A DNA stretch of 64,000 nt from Branchipolynoe longqiensis (GCA_030323885.1 CM059189.1:47623015-47687014), one strand, 5' to 3'; shown: positions 41,840-51,750, counted from the first letter of the stretch. Made by a program: numbers and translations. The notes: generated by a model from the sequence alone, not told the origin.

Positions 41840-42222
41840 TGTGAGTGTGTGTGAGTGTGTGAGTGTATGTATGTTTGTGTGTGTGAGTGTGTGTATGTGA
41901 GTGTGTGCATGTGGGTGTGTGAGTGTGTGTGTGTTTATGTGTGAGTGTGTGCATGTGAGTGTGTGAGTGTGTGCATGTGAGTGTGTGTGAGAGTATGTGT
42001 GTTTATGTGTGAGTGTTTGTGAGTGTATGTGTGTTTATGTGTGAGTGTGTGTAATATATATGTGTGAGCGCACGTGTGTGTGAGCGCGCGTGTGTGAGTG
42101 TGATTGAATATGTGTGAGTGTGTGTAAGTATATGTGTGTGAGTGCGTGTGAGTATTATCTGAATGTCTGGAGGTGTGTGTAGGTATGCAAGTGTGTATGT
42201 GAGTGTGCGATTGTCTGCATGC
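41840..42222. repeat. (TGTGAGTG)n repeat
   Basis: About 380 bp of TGTGAGTG, TGTGTGTATG and TTTATGTGTGAG units with some higher-order repetition (gtgtgcatgtgagtgtgtga). The reverse is similar to 39660-39895. Confidence 0.9.
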
Positions 42223-42235
42223 CTCGTCCATTATT

Positions 42236-42488
42236 TACCACCACCACCACGCCACCATCCCCACTACCACCACACCACCACCACACCACCACCACTACCA
42301 CCATACCACTACCACACACTACCACCACCACACCACCACCATCACCACCACCACCACCACCATGACCACCACCACCACACACCACCACCACCACACCACC
42401 ACCATCACCACCACACTACCACCACCACCACACCACCACACCACCACCACCACCACACCACCACCACCACCACACCACCACCACTACC
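42236..42488. repeat. (CCA)n repeat
   Basis: CCACCA with CTACCA and CACACCA interruptions; frames encode His, Thr or Pro runs and Gly/Val on the reverse, none credible as genes. Confidence 0.92.
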
Positions 42489-42615
42489 TTTTCTAATTCT
42501 ACCAAAGAGATTGGAAGCATTTGACTTTCCATCCGCAAAATTTAGTCTCCGCACACCTGCGCAGTGAACTAGGTTTTCGAATGCAAGGATAACCAGTCAA
42601 ATGGCTTCTGTGGTT

Positions 42616-42774
42616 TCAGCCAATCAGAGCTGTTCTCTGCCATTGCAAATGGCTGCCCTGTATGGGGTGGCCATTTGCAATAAAAAAGACCCAATCAGAG
42701 CTGTTCATTTCAAGTTCGGGCAGCCATAGAGGGCAGCCATTTGCAATAAAAAAGGACAGCTCTGATTGGCTGAA
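42616..42774. repeat. Inverted repeat with CCAAT-like arms
   Basis: Arms 42616-42659 and 42730-42774 (tcagccaatcagagctgt...attgcaaatggctgccct). A third, partial copy (ggccatttgcaataaaaaag, acccaatcagagctgttc) lies in the loop. May be the two ends of a short TIR element; no target duplication seen. Confidence 0.75.
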
Positions 42775-43345
42775 GCGACTGAATCTTTCAATCTTTCCAT
42801 ATCAGCCATCTGTGACCTCATGGATGGAGACACAAGACAGATTAGATTCATACGTATAGAAACTCACTCAGGTCACAGTCGAATAGAAATTTATAAAGAA
42901 ATACTTTGATATGAATATAGAAAGGCCCAGTCGAATACGTCCAATGAGAACTGAACACGCGTGTACCTTCCCACCCACTCGCCCCTCCCCTCCCCCCTCC
43001 CCCCCGCCCCCCACCCACAACATTCTATAATATCACCGACAATTTGACTAATGTGAGTGCCATTTCTGTCTGTTTTGTACTATTTGTTTGTGTGCCTGTG
43101 TGTCTTTAGCGTGTATTCTTCTCGTGTGTGTTGTTGTTAGATTTTGTTGTTGCCTTTACTGTTATTGGCTTTGTGGCTTTGTGTGTTTGTGTGTGGGGTG
43201 AGTGGGGGGTGGGGGGGTGTCTACTATAAAGGTGACTGACATAGACAGAGGTGATGCACATTTAATTCCCGTTTACTTTGGTCACTTTCAGTACACACCC
43301 ACTTTCATCCCATCAATTTCATTACACCCTACTTTAAACTTGTTA
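42775..43345. other. Single-copy sequence
   Basis: Short C-run at 42985-43010 and T/G-rich patch at 43070-43220. No gene recognised. Confidence 0.35.
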
Positions 43346-43349
43346 TTCT

Positions 43350-45185
43350 AAGAGAGGCCGATCCATCCCACTTCTCTCCCTCTTCTTCCCCTATCTCTCC
43401 ACAATTCTCGTCCCCCTTTTCCTTCTCTTCTCCACTTCCCCTCCACATTCTCCTCCTCCTCTCCCCCTCCATATTACTCCCCCCCCCCTTCCCTCGTCTC
43501 TTCCTTCTCACTCCCCGCTTCGTTCAACTCTTCCCCCTCTCCTCCCCTCCTCTCTTTCTCCTGTCCCCCGCCCCCCTCTTCCCCTCTGTTTGCCCTTCCA
43601 CCCCCTCACACACTACTTCCACACTTCTTCAACCTATTCTCCACTCCCCTCCTCCCCCCCCCCCCCGCGTCCCCTCCCCTTTACTCCCTCGTTCCGCTCC
43701 TCCCCTAACCCCTTCCTACCTCCCACCCCTTCCTTTTCCCTCCTCCCCTCCTGTCTTCCTCCTCACTCCCCGCTTCGTCGTTCTCTTCCCCCTTCCTCTC
43801 CCTTCCTCTTCTCATTCCCTCCACTCCTCCCACCCCCTTCCCGTACCCTCCTCTCCATCCCTCCCTCCCCTCCTCCTCCACCCACACTCCTTCCTCTTTT
43901 TCTCATCCTATTCTCCATTCTCCCCCGCCCCCCCCCCCTCCGCTCCTCCCACTCCTTCCTTTCCCCCTCATTCCCACAAGCTTCTGCCCCCTCCTCCCCC
44001 CTCCTCCCCAGCCCCTCCCTCTCCCTTCCACACTCACCTCCTCTTTTCCTCATCCTATTCTCCATCATCCTCCCCTCCCTCTCCCCGCTCCCCCGCTTTT
44101 TTTCTTTTCTTTTTTTTCTTGAAGATTTATACTGCCTATTATGGATAAGTCTGAATAGACTTGTTTTCACCATTAGACAGTTTTTCGATAGAAAGCCCGA
44201 GCCTACACTTTTACCGACCCAAGGGATTTTTTAACCTCCCACACCACAGAGACATGGTATGAGAGCAACTGGCCTTTGATGACGCTGTAACTTAGACACA
44301 GCGGTGGAAATACAAATTGGCAGAGGTGGGGGCATGGAGAATCGAACCACCGAACTTCAGATTAGGAGTCTGACCTAGAAAAACGTAAGACACTCTAACC
44401 ACTCCGCCACAGAGAACGCTTCTCCTCCACCCACTCCCTTCCCCCTCCTCTCACACTCCCGACTCCCACACCCTCTCCCTTCTCCCCCTCCCCTCCCACA
44501 CTCGTCTCCTCTCTTCCTCGTCCTATTCTTCATTCTCCTCCCCTCCCTCTTCCCGCTCCCCCGCTTCTCCCCCGCCCACTCCCTTCCGCCCTCCTTCCAC
44601 ACTCCCGCCTCCCCCACCCTCTCCCTTCTCCCCCTCCCCACAGTCCTTCCTCTCTTCCTCATCCTATTCTCTGCCATCCTCCCCTCCCTCTCCCCTCTCC
44701 CCCGCTTCTCCTCCACCCACTCCCTTCCCCCCTCATCCTACACTCCCGCCTCCCCCACCCTCTCCCCTCTCCTCCTCTCCCCCTCTCCTCTCCCACAGTC
44801 CTTCCTCTCTTCCTCGTCCTATTCTTCATTCTCCTCCCCTCCCTCTCCCCGCTCCGCCGCTTCTCCCCGCCCACTCCCTTCCCCCCTCCTCTTACACTCC
44901 CGCCTACCCCACCCTCTCCCCCTCTCCCCCTCTCCCCTCGCACAGCCCTTCCTCTCTTCCTTATCCTATTCTCCGTCATCCTCCCCTCCCTCTCCCCGCT
45001 CCCCCGTTTCTCCTCCACCCACTCCCTTCCCCCCTCCTCCCACACTCCCGCCTCCCCCACCCTCTCCCTTCTCCCCCTCCCCTCCCACACTCGTCTCCTC
45101 TCTTCATCCATCATCCTCCCCTCCCTCTCCCCACTCCCCCGCTTCTCCCCCATCCTGCGCCCCCCCCCCCCTCCCCTCTCATCCT
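43350..45185. repeat. Pyrimidine-rich VNTR, ~145-bp unit
   Basis: Nearly all C/T on the plus strand. The landmark ctcttcctc.tcctattct recurs at about 43892, 44041, 44511, 44653, 44808 and 44954 (steps of 142-155 bp), each followed by ccctccctctccccgctccc, a cttctcc...cccactccctt box and ccctcctc.cacactcccgcc. The array is split by a tRNA-derived SINE at 44110-44417. Arg/Glu/Gly-rich minus-strand frames are artefacts. Confidence 0.88.
44110..44417 (-). mobile_element. Second tRNA-derived SINE family (tRNA-Arg-like head, A-tail)
   Basis: Minus strand: head from 44417 with tggcggagtggttagagtg (A box), a perfect anticodon-type hairpin TCAGA-CTCCTAA-TCTGA (anticodon-like CCT), ggtggttcgattctcc (B box), a 220-bp body, and an A-rich tail at 44095-44125. 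A 12-nt insertion separates D-arm and anticodon arm, so it is not a tRNA gene. Unrelated to SINE-A. Confidence 0.65.
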
Positions 45186-45324
45186 CACAGTACCCAGTCA
45201 CTTAATCACTCTGTACCCTCACTGTGGGACCGGGGGGAGGGGGCCTAAGTGATTGTTGTGGTCTCCTCGTAAATACTCAATATCTGACACCCACCCTTAG
45301 TCGCTCTGATTGATTTATTGACTG

Positions 45325-45575
45325 GGGATTTACATTCTAGCAACGTCTGAACTCACATCAGGACAGGTGCTAACTTGTGGTAGCGCACACTTATGGTAGC
45401 TTTATAGAACTGCCCCACGTGGATATCACTCTGCCGATATAGAAAAAATAATAATGAATAATGAATTAAATAAATAAAAATACACTGACAATTCAGGCAA
45501 ACTATGGCACTATGGCCCAATATCCCACTCAGTCACCGAGTGCCAGGCTAGGTAGCGACAAGCATCATACATCCA
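45325..45575 (-). mobile_element. SINE-A, rearranged, deletion subtype
   Basis: Tail-side piece gggatttacattctagcaacg...tatagaactgcccc to about 45425, AT-rich filler, then gcactatggcccaatatccc joined to actcagtcaccgagtgccag. The same deletion junction is present at 48260-48300. Confidence 0.78.
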
Positions 45576-45739
45576 GGAGCTGGACTTTAAACTTAAAACC
45601 AAAACTAATGACCACTAACACAACACGGTGAAAGCAGTCAGGGAAAATAACTATAGATAACCAAACAACTAACCAATTGTAGAACTAACAGGCTCATAGA
45701 GACGGTAGGGATATTTGGGAGAATGGTTACAATCCGAGA

Positions 45740-46470
45740 CAGAATGCATGCAGTAGAATATGTGTAATATAATTTATTATGTGAATATAAATGGGCGGAG
45801 GTTTCTTATCGATTTATTATTATTTATTTCTTATTTATTTATATTTAATTATATCGACGTATTTATTATCCTTTTGCTGCGGGCCGGTTCCCGCTGCATC
45901 CGGCTGACTCACTTCCGCCCAGCCAGAAGCCAGCCAGAACCCAGCGTGAGCGCGTCGGTCCCCCGCGCTCCGATTGAAACCTATTTTTAGGGAGGAAACC
46001 GATTGAAACCTGTTCTAGGGAGGAAACACAGTCTACTTGGTTACCTGTGTCGAATTTGTGCTACACGTTGTGCTACACGTTGGAAACTACGTGCGGCGAC
46101 CGTACAGAGCTAAGTGAAACGTATATTACACCAATTTTCGACGTGTTGCTATGATTAGATTCGGCGGCCATTTTGGTTGCTATCAACAAAGGCGTAGTTA
46201 GGTTGTGATTTAGATACGTTTTACAGGTTGGGTCGATCGAGTTTATATGGTAGTATATGTACGTGTTGGATTAATTATAAAGCTAAACTGGACACTACGT
46301 ACGACGAAAGCAGCAGGAAAATATTAAAATAAATTCTACATATATATGTATATATATGTATATATACATATATATATATAGTTATCGCGTTTGTGATGCT
46401 CATCTCACTCAATACATTGCTGACTATCTGCAGCAGGGATCCAACAATAGCTTGTCCGTTAACTAGCTGA
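45740..46470. other. Unrecognised region upstream of a gag-like ORF
   Basis: Contains a 30-bp direct doublet (ccgattgaaacct.tt, tagggaggaaac) at 45969-46028, CpG-rich sequence at 45870-45970, cggcggccattttgg, and an AT microsatellite at 46340-46382. cagaatgcatgcagtagaa at 45740-45758 recurs exactly at 46734-46752 inside the ORF. It could be an LTR and leader, but no paired LTR is visible. Confidence 0.3.
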
Positions 46471-46834
46471 TTGGGATTAAATCTCTTTGGCCATTGGATA
46501 ATGGTATTAGACTTCTGTGTTGCCTGTGGTACTAGCCACGACTGTAGTGACCAAGAGTGTACAAGGAATAGGACAAGCCTGGAGGGAACTACTAGAAGGA
46601 CTAGAAGTTCGGCCGCCAAGATGTCGAAACAGGCAGCAGAAGAAACAGACTCGGATACAGCGAGCCACAAACCGTCCCTATCGGAACAACGGGAGGAGGC
46701 GAGACGTGAAATCGAGCAATTACGGCTGGAAATCAGAATGCATGCAGTAGAAAATACACAAAGAAACAAAACAAGGGGAATCACAAGACTATTATTACTG
46801 TGTAATGGCGAAAACAAGTCATTAGACTTAACCG
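46471..46834 (+). pseudogene. Unidentified ORF, coiled-coil-like, truncated by word element D
   Basis: The frame opens at 46471. A better start is ATG 46621 (gccaagATGtcg), giving MSKQAAEETDSDTASHK, an acidic Ser/Thr stretch, then EQREEARREIEQLRLEI with heptad spacing typical of a coiled coil, then basic residues. At 46835 the frame runs into word element D, so the original carboxyl part is elsewhere or lost. The upstream part has a CxxC-like CVACGTSHDCSDQEC. A retrotransposon Gag is possible. I do not recognise the family. Confidence 0.35.
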
Positions 46835-48172
46835 GTAAAGCCCCAGTCACACATACCCGGTGTTGCAGTTTCTGCGGCACACCAGTTTGTGAGGGACACA
46901 TCCATTCAAATGCATTGTCAATGGCCCGAGCAAATCTTCATACAGAAGAAGTGAAATATCTCTACAACCACACCACCTATAAACAAATCCCTTGGTACAC
47001 ATGTAGAAAACATGTGTACCAAAAAGATTATATTAAATTGATAAGGGTAGGGTTCTGGATTTCTATTAATTTTGAATAAAACTAATGTGTTGCACTGCGA
47101 TTACCGTCAAACTCAAGGCATTGTCAATGGTCGTGAGCAATCTGCATACAGAAAATACAGCAAAAGTGAAATATCTCTAAAACCACTCCACCTAGAAACA
47201 AATTGCTTGGTACACATATAAAAAAACGTCTTGACCAAAAACATTATATTAAATTTATAAGGTTAGTGAAATGCTGTTCGATTTTGACGCATGCGCAGAA
47301 GCAATGTATCCCTCGCAAACTGGTGTGCCTCGGAAACTGCAACACCAGACGAGCCCCGGATTTTTAGCCGGACCACCCCCAGACCACCCCCGGACCACTC
47401 CCCCAGACTGTCCCGGACAGCCCCGGATATTTTGGTCGTTTTGGGGCTCGCAGTCACACACACCTACATGGTCTAGCCCCAGGTCATGCCCCCGGTCACA
47501 CCCCCGGTCATGCCCCTGGTCACACCCCCGGTCATGCCCCTGGTCACACCCCCAGTCTAGTCCCCGGTCTAGCCGGACCACCACTGGAATACCCGGTGTA
47601 TCCACGGAGTAGTCATGGGTCAGTCCCGGACTTGAAGTGGCCTTGCTCCTGCTATATATATACAAAAACGGGGCTCCCCATGGACTGATCCCTGGTAAAC
47701 TGGGCTATCCGTGGCAATCTATGGCTGATCCATGCTCATCTGGCTTGTCCGGGTCTTATCCGAGCAGTCCAGGAGTGGTCCATGTCTATGTCGTGCTAGT
47801 CCGGGGCTGGTCCGGGTTAAACAGGTGCTAAAATCTGGCTAATCCAGGTAAAAAAATGCCTGGACAGCCCCAGACTGGCCCGGACGCTACATGGACTACC
47901 CCCGGTCCACCCCTGGACTACCCGGACCAACCCCGGATTACATCCGGATGATCCCGGATGATGCAGGATTGAGCCCAGATCGCAATATTCCCCACATTTT
48001 AAAACATTTTAAAACATCCGGGGCAGACCCCGGATGAGGCCGGACCAGCCAAGGATCACCAAGGACCAGCCACGGATGAGCCATGGATCACACCGGATTG
48101 CCACGGACCACGCCGGATCATGGTCCGGGGCTCGTCCGACCCCTGATCCGGGTAGGTGTGACTGGGGCTTAA
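46835..48172. mobile_element. Word element D (words CCCCGGTCA/CCCGGAC), with a nested transposon
   Basis: Left end taaAGCCCCAGTCACACATACC; right end, inverted, taAGCCCCAGTCACACCTACC; TAA 46836-46838 and 48170-48172. After removing the nested element (46860-47345) about 850 bp remain, full of ccccggtcatgcccctggtc, cacccccggtca, tccggg and ccggat words. The sense of the word switches near the middle, as in C. No ORF. Confidence 0.85.
46860..47345. mobile_element. Long-TIR transposon with type 2 ends, nested in word element D
   Basis: Inverted ends GTGTTGCAGTTTC, then GGCACACCAGTTTG and GAGGGA.ACAT, about 42 bp. The interior is the same doublet as in 19368-19875: two direct copies of gtgaaatatctct.aaacca, acaaat(c/t)(g/c)cttggtacac, attatattaaatt. 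Different ends on a shared core are discussed under findings. Lying 20 bp inside D, it is younger than D. Confidence 0.85.
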
Positions 48173-48221
48173 GGGCAGCATAAATACACCATCACACACA
48201 CACACACACACACACAGACAA

Positions 48222-48418
48222 GTCATAGTGCAATATTCCACTGGGAGATCAGCCTGCTGGCACTATGGCCCAATATCCCACTCAGTCACCGAGTGCCAGG
48301 CTAGGTAGCGACAAGCATCAATTTTGTAATCATTGGATTGACTCGGTGGGGATTCGAATTCCTGACCTTCCGCACAGGAAGCCTGCGCTCTACCGATTAG
48401 GCCAACGCGGGCGGTCTT
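48222..48418 (-). mobile_element. SINE-A, deletion subtype
   Basis: ggagatcagcctgctggcac, tatcccactcagtcaccgag (about 60 bp of body missing at this junction), tgccaggctaggtagcgaca, head ctctaccgattaggccaacgcg. Confidence 0.85.
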
Positions 48419-48493
48419 ATATTTAACTGAAAACTGCTAAAAAAGATACCCATCAATCTAAAGCTCTGGTTGGTCTCAAATAGCCCTATTCTC

Positions 48494-48501
48494 TGACGTC
48501 A
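48494..48501. promoter_or_regulatory. Palindromic CRE (TGACGTCA)
   Basis: A full CRE palindrome in single-copy DNA (48420-48620). About 55 bp downstream is ggtggcgcccccactg, a weak reverse CTCF-like match. Motif evidence only. Confidence 0.3.
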
Positions 48502-48627
48502 CGCAGGGAAAGGATTGGTGGAAGTACTCTATTATTCACCGGACATGACTGGTGGCGCCCCCACTGCGCGTCCAACACACTAACACCGCCTCACGCGCCG
48601 CTCAAATCACCCTAAATCAGCTTGTTT

Positions 48628-48785
48628 ATTAGGGTTTTACATCCTGGCAACATCTACGGTCATATCAGGACAGGTACTGACTTGTGACAGTGCGTACTCA
48701 TGTCGACTTTATAGTGCTGTCCGACTGGGAGACCAGGCCGCTGGCATGATGACCCAGTTTCTCACTCAATGATTTTATCCTGATA
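48628..48785 (-). mobile_element. SINE-A, 3' part, split by pogo-like element
   Basis: ttattagggttttacatcct to cactcaatgattttatcctg, ata; resumes at 49289 with gactgagctaatcagacctt to about 49365. Confidence 0.88.
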
Positions 48786-49288
48786 CAGTACAACCCCATT
48801 AAACCAAGCTCGGTTAAACCAAGCGATCGGTTAATCCAAACTTTTTTCAGCGGCCCGGCAAAATACTACCATTTATCATATAAAAAAGTTGGTTAAACCA
48901 AAGTCGGTTAATCCAAAGTATCGGTTAATCCAAACAAAATTGTCGGCTCCAGGCCACTTCCGGTACAGTTAAACCAAACTTTCATGTGGTTTTTAGGTCA
49001 TCTGAGACTTTTTTATATGATAAATGGTAGTATTTTGACAGGTCGCCGAAAAAGTTTGGATTACCGATCGTTTGATTTAACCAAGCTTGGTTTAATTGGG
49101 TTAAACTGTATATACATAAAAAACAATAATCATAGTATCCACATACATTGTATATTACATTCATAATGCACCCGCGATTTTGCCAAAGCCAAATCAAAGT
49201 CAAAGTCAAAGCTCGGTTAAACCAATGATCGGTTAATCCAAACAAATTTCTAGGGTCCCTTCAAGTTTGGTTTAACGGGGTTATACTG
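48786..49288. mobile_element. pogo/Tigger-like element(s), three end copies
   Basis: Left end CAGTACAACCCCATTAAACC after TA (48784-48785). Internal inverted end, read inward from 49110: tacagtttaacccaattaaa. Far right end, inverted: CAGTATAACCCCGTTAAACC. Ends carry repeated cggttaaaccaa and cggttaatccaaac words. 48786-49108 is a complete small element (a TA follows its right end); 49109-49210 is other DNA; 49211-49288 is a further end. CAGTATAACCCCGTT-type ends and TA targets are known from pogo-like mariners. No transposase. Confidence 0.75.
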
Positions 49289-49384
49289 GACTGAGCTAAT
49301 CAGACCTTGTCATATCAACACAATGCCAAGCACTATCCTAGGTAGCGAAAAGTATCCAGCTTGTAAGTAACCACAATAAAAGAA

Positions 49385-50612
49385 ATAAGTGATCTCATAA
49401 AAACAGTTGATTGCAATAAGCCCTCAGGCATTGAATATACCTCGAGTATAGTACTGAAGGATGCATTCGGATGCATCCCAGAGGCCTTATGTAGCCTATT
49501 CAACACATCTTTCAGAGAACATACCTATGTAGACTGCTGGAAGCTAGCCAAAGTAACCCCACACCACAAAGGGGGAGGACAAACAAGACCTGGGCAACTA
49601 CAGACCTATCTCAATACTCCCACTGCCAGGGAAGTTAATGGAGAAAATAATGCATAGACACATTATGGACCACCTGATCGAGACAAAATACTAAACAGTA
49701 AACAAGGCGGAATCAGACAAAAATACTCAACAATTAAAACAATTGCTAACTTAATAAGTATCAATAAAAATAATCTAGTGGGTGCAGCATTTATAGACTT
49801 CAGCAAAACCTTTGACACGGTGGACCACACTCTCCTAATCAGCAAACTATCCCAAATGGGAATAATGGGAGTAACGGGAAAATGGTTAACAAGCTACCTA
49901 AAAAATCGAAAACAATGCGTAGCAATAAATGGAACCATATCAAGCGAGGAAAAATTAAGCTGTGGCATACCACAAGGGTCAGTCCTGGGACCACTCCTCT
50001 TCCTCATATATATAAATGATCTAAACAACTGGCTAGATACTGAAAACATCCAGATGATACTGTGTTATATACTGCAGGCAAAACATCTGAAGAAATTGAA
50101 ACAAAACTAAATCAAACACTAACGAAACTAACCGAATGGTGCCATCTAAATAAGATAACTATAAACAGTAATAAATCGAAGACGGTGCTATTCGGTACCA
50201 GACTAACCAGTAACGACAAAATAAAATGTCTCCTGGGAAACAATGAGTTAGAACAGGTAGGCAACTACCGAAACCAGGGAGTGGACATTGACAGGCACTT
50301 AAAGTATGACCTTTGTATAACAAACACCATGAATATGGCCTATGGTGCCAACATGGCATAAAGAAACCACCAATCAATCAATCAAACCTAACAAACACTA
50401 TCAAAAAAGCAAACCACAGAACGGAAAGAAGCAACACTAAAATATATGAGAGAAGTGTACTAACCATGGCACCACATGCCTGGAAAAAACTAAATGTAAA
50501 ACTACAGGCAATCCGTAACCCTGACCGCTACAAAAAGTTCCTAAAGGTCCTGTCATACTATGACGTATGGCATTAGCGCGTGCATAATGTTTTGAAATAA
50601 AAATCAAATTTA
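49385..50612 (+). mobile_element. Decayed non-LTR retrotransposon (LINE) reverse transcriptase, CR1/L2/jockey-like
   Basis: Across several frames I read, in order, KLAKVTPHHKGG, DLGNYRPISILPLPGK, FIDFSKTFDTVDHTLL, GVTGKWLTSYLKNRKQCVA, CGIPQGSVLGPLLFLIYIND, then a frame change exactly where the catalytic YxDD box should be (about 50050), then VLYTAGKTSEEIE and NKSKTVLFG. The carboxyl end (ERSVLTMAPHAWKKL, NPDRYKKFLKVL) is the usual LINE terminus, with stop at 50574 and AATAAA at about 50598. The endonuclease is absent. At least three frame breaks (about 49580, 49680, 50055) plus a stop; inactive. Confidence 0.88.
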
Positions 50613-50634
50613 AATAGGTTGGCATTCACCAAAC

Positions 50635-50935
50635 TTTTCACGCAGCGGGCGGTCCGCGCAACATATGAAGCATACACAGAGCATATGGGTCGCGTATGGC
50701 TAGCGTATGCATGGCGTATAGCGACGTATACAAAATGTATACTGATGTATACTCGCTGTGCTGGGACGTGTAGTGATGGTTGGAGGTGGCAGTTTCAGCA
50801 TATGAGTAATGCACAGCGACGTATGGTCAACATATGCTTAATGTGTCAACCTGTGCGTAGCGTGTGCAAAACGTATTCAAAACTTATGCATAACACATGC
50901 AAAGCTTATTCGTGATGTATGTAATCATCTTTAGG
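50635..50935 (+). mobile_element. Word array G (GCGTATG/CATATG/GTATAC) upstream of MADF gene
   Basis: About 300 bp packed with gcgtatg, catatg, gtatac, gcatac and acgtatg words, plus gcatgc/cttatgcat variants; it begins just after the LINE 3' end. Composition and style match the interiors of word elements A-F and H, with yet another word. A possible left end is aggttggcattcacc at 50617. No inverted right end found, so the element limits are unknown. Confidence 0.55.
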
Positions 50936-50943
50936 CCACGCTC

Positions 50944-50982
50944 TGGTCACGTGATCGGTCGCTGATGGGTATAAATACCCTG
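50944..50982 (+). promoter_or_regulatory. E-box and TATA-box core promoter
   Basis: CACGTG at 50948-50953 and TATAAATA at 50970-50977 inside gggtataaataccc. The TATA box lies 36 bp upstream of ATG 51013, so a short leader is expected. It sits immediately after word array G and before the MADF ORF. Confidence 0.5.
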
Positions 50983-51012
50983 GAGTTTTGGCTCTCTCCA
51001 CACACTGCCACC

Positions 51013-51750
51013 ATGCCTGCCAAGAAGAACATCACAGCTTCAGCTGCCTGCAAGGCTGCTATCACTACAGGAATAGGGCGTGGGAGAGGCAAAAAGATGC
51101 AGATTCTGCCAGCATCACCATCACCATCATCACCATTGCCGGTGTCATCACCTGTCTCCTCACCACACCACTCTCCATCACACCACTCTCCATCACACCA
51201 CTCTCCATCACACCACTCTCCATCTAGCCAGCTTGAAGAGATGGAGATGGAGTATGAGGTGGAGACCCAGATGCAGACGCAGATGAAGAGCCAGACGTGG
51301 CCGCACTCCAGCTCTCCATCTCCTGCTTCCTGTGGGAGCTGGCATGCATCATCCGTTGCCCCCACCATCTCGGCCTCCGCCTCAGCCTCCACTAGCACCT
51401 CCAGCTTCACCTTGGCCAAGGAGAAGAGGGTGAAAAAAAGTGACTGTTCTCTATCGCTAGCCGAGGAGGATAGGATGTTGGATTTCCTCCAGGAGAACCC
51501 AGTCATATGGAACCTGAAAATGACTGATTACAGGTGGTCTCACAAGAAGGGCAAGATGTGGGAGGACCAGGCAAACCAGATGGGGAGGACATCCGTGCAT
51601 CTGCAGGGGTTGTTCAAGTCACTGAGGGACACAAACATGAGGCTTCACAAAAAGAAGAGCAGTGACGGATCCCCTGAACTAACTGAAATGGAGCTTTGGA
51701 TAATGCAGAAGTTCTGGGGTCCTGTGGTCAGTCGTCAGGCACCGGGCTGA
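51013..51750 (+). CDS. MADF-domain protein, exon 1 (probable PIF/Harbinger accessory DNA-binding protein)
   Basis: 245 residues from ATG 51013 (context ccaccATGcc); an in-frame ATG at 50965 lies upstream of the TATA box and was rejected. Order: basic start (MPAKKN..., RGRGKK near residue 30), Ser/Pro/His repeats including four HHSPS-like 15-bp units (51166-51225), a Gln/Met/acid segment, a Ser/Ala-rich linker, then at about residues 150-238 a MADF (Myb/SANT-like) domain: EEDRMLDFLQENPVIWN, MTDYRWSHKKGKMWEDQA, HLQGLFKSLRDTNMRLHKKK. MADF proteins bind DNA; related ones are the second product of Harbinger elements. The frame stops at 51748, 14 bp before a strong donor (GTAAGT 51764). Joining to the next ORF needs a one-base frame change, so the gene is probably decaying. 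Confidence 0.65.
   Translation: MPAKKNITASAACKAAITTGIGRGRGKKMQILPASPSPSSPLPVSSPVSSPHHSPSHHSPSHHSPSHHSPSSQLEEMEMEYEVETQMQTQMKSQTWPHSSSPSPASCGSWHASSVAPTISASASASTSTSSFTLAKEKRVKKSDCSLSLAEEDRMLDFLQENPVIWNLKMTDYRWSHKKGKMWEDQANQMGRTSVHLQGLFKSLRDTNMRLHKKKSSDGSPELTEMELWIMQKFWGPVVSRQAPG

Noticed and set aside
43590..45201. Long Pro/Ser plus-strand and Arg/Glu/Gly minus-strand ORFs
   Set aside because: Products of the pyrimidine VNTR; the plus frame also reads into the embedded SINE.
50965..51012. Upstream ATG of the MADF ORF as the start
   Set aside because: It overlaps the TATA box; the ATG at 51013 has better context and leaves room for a leader.
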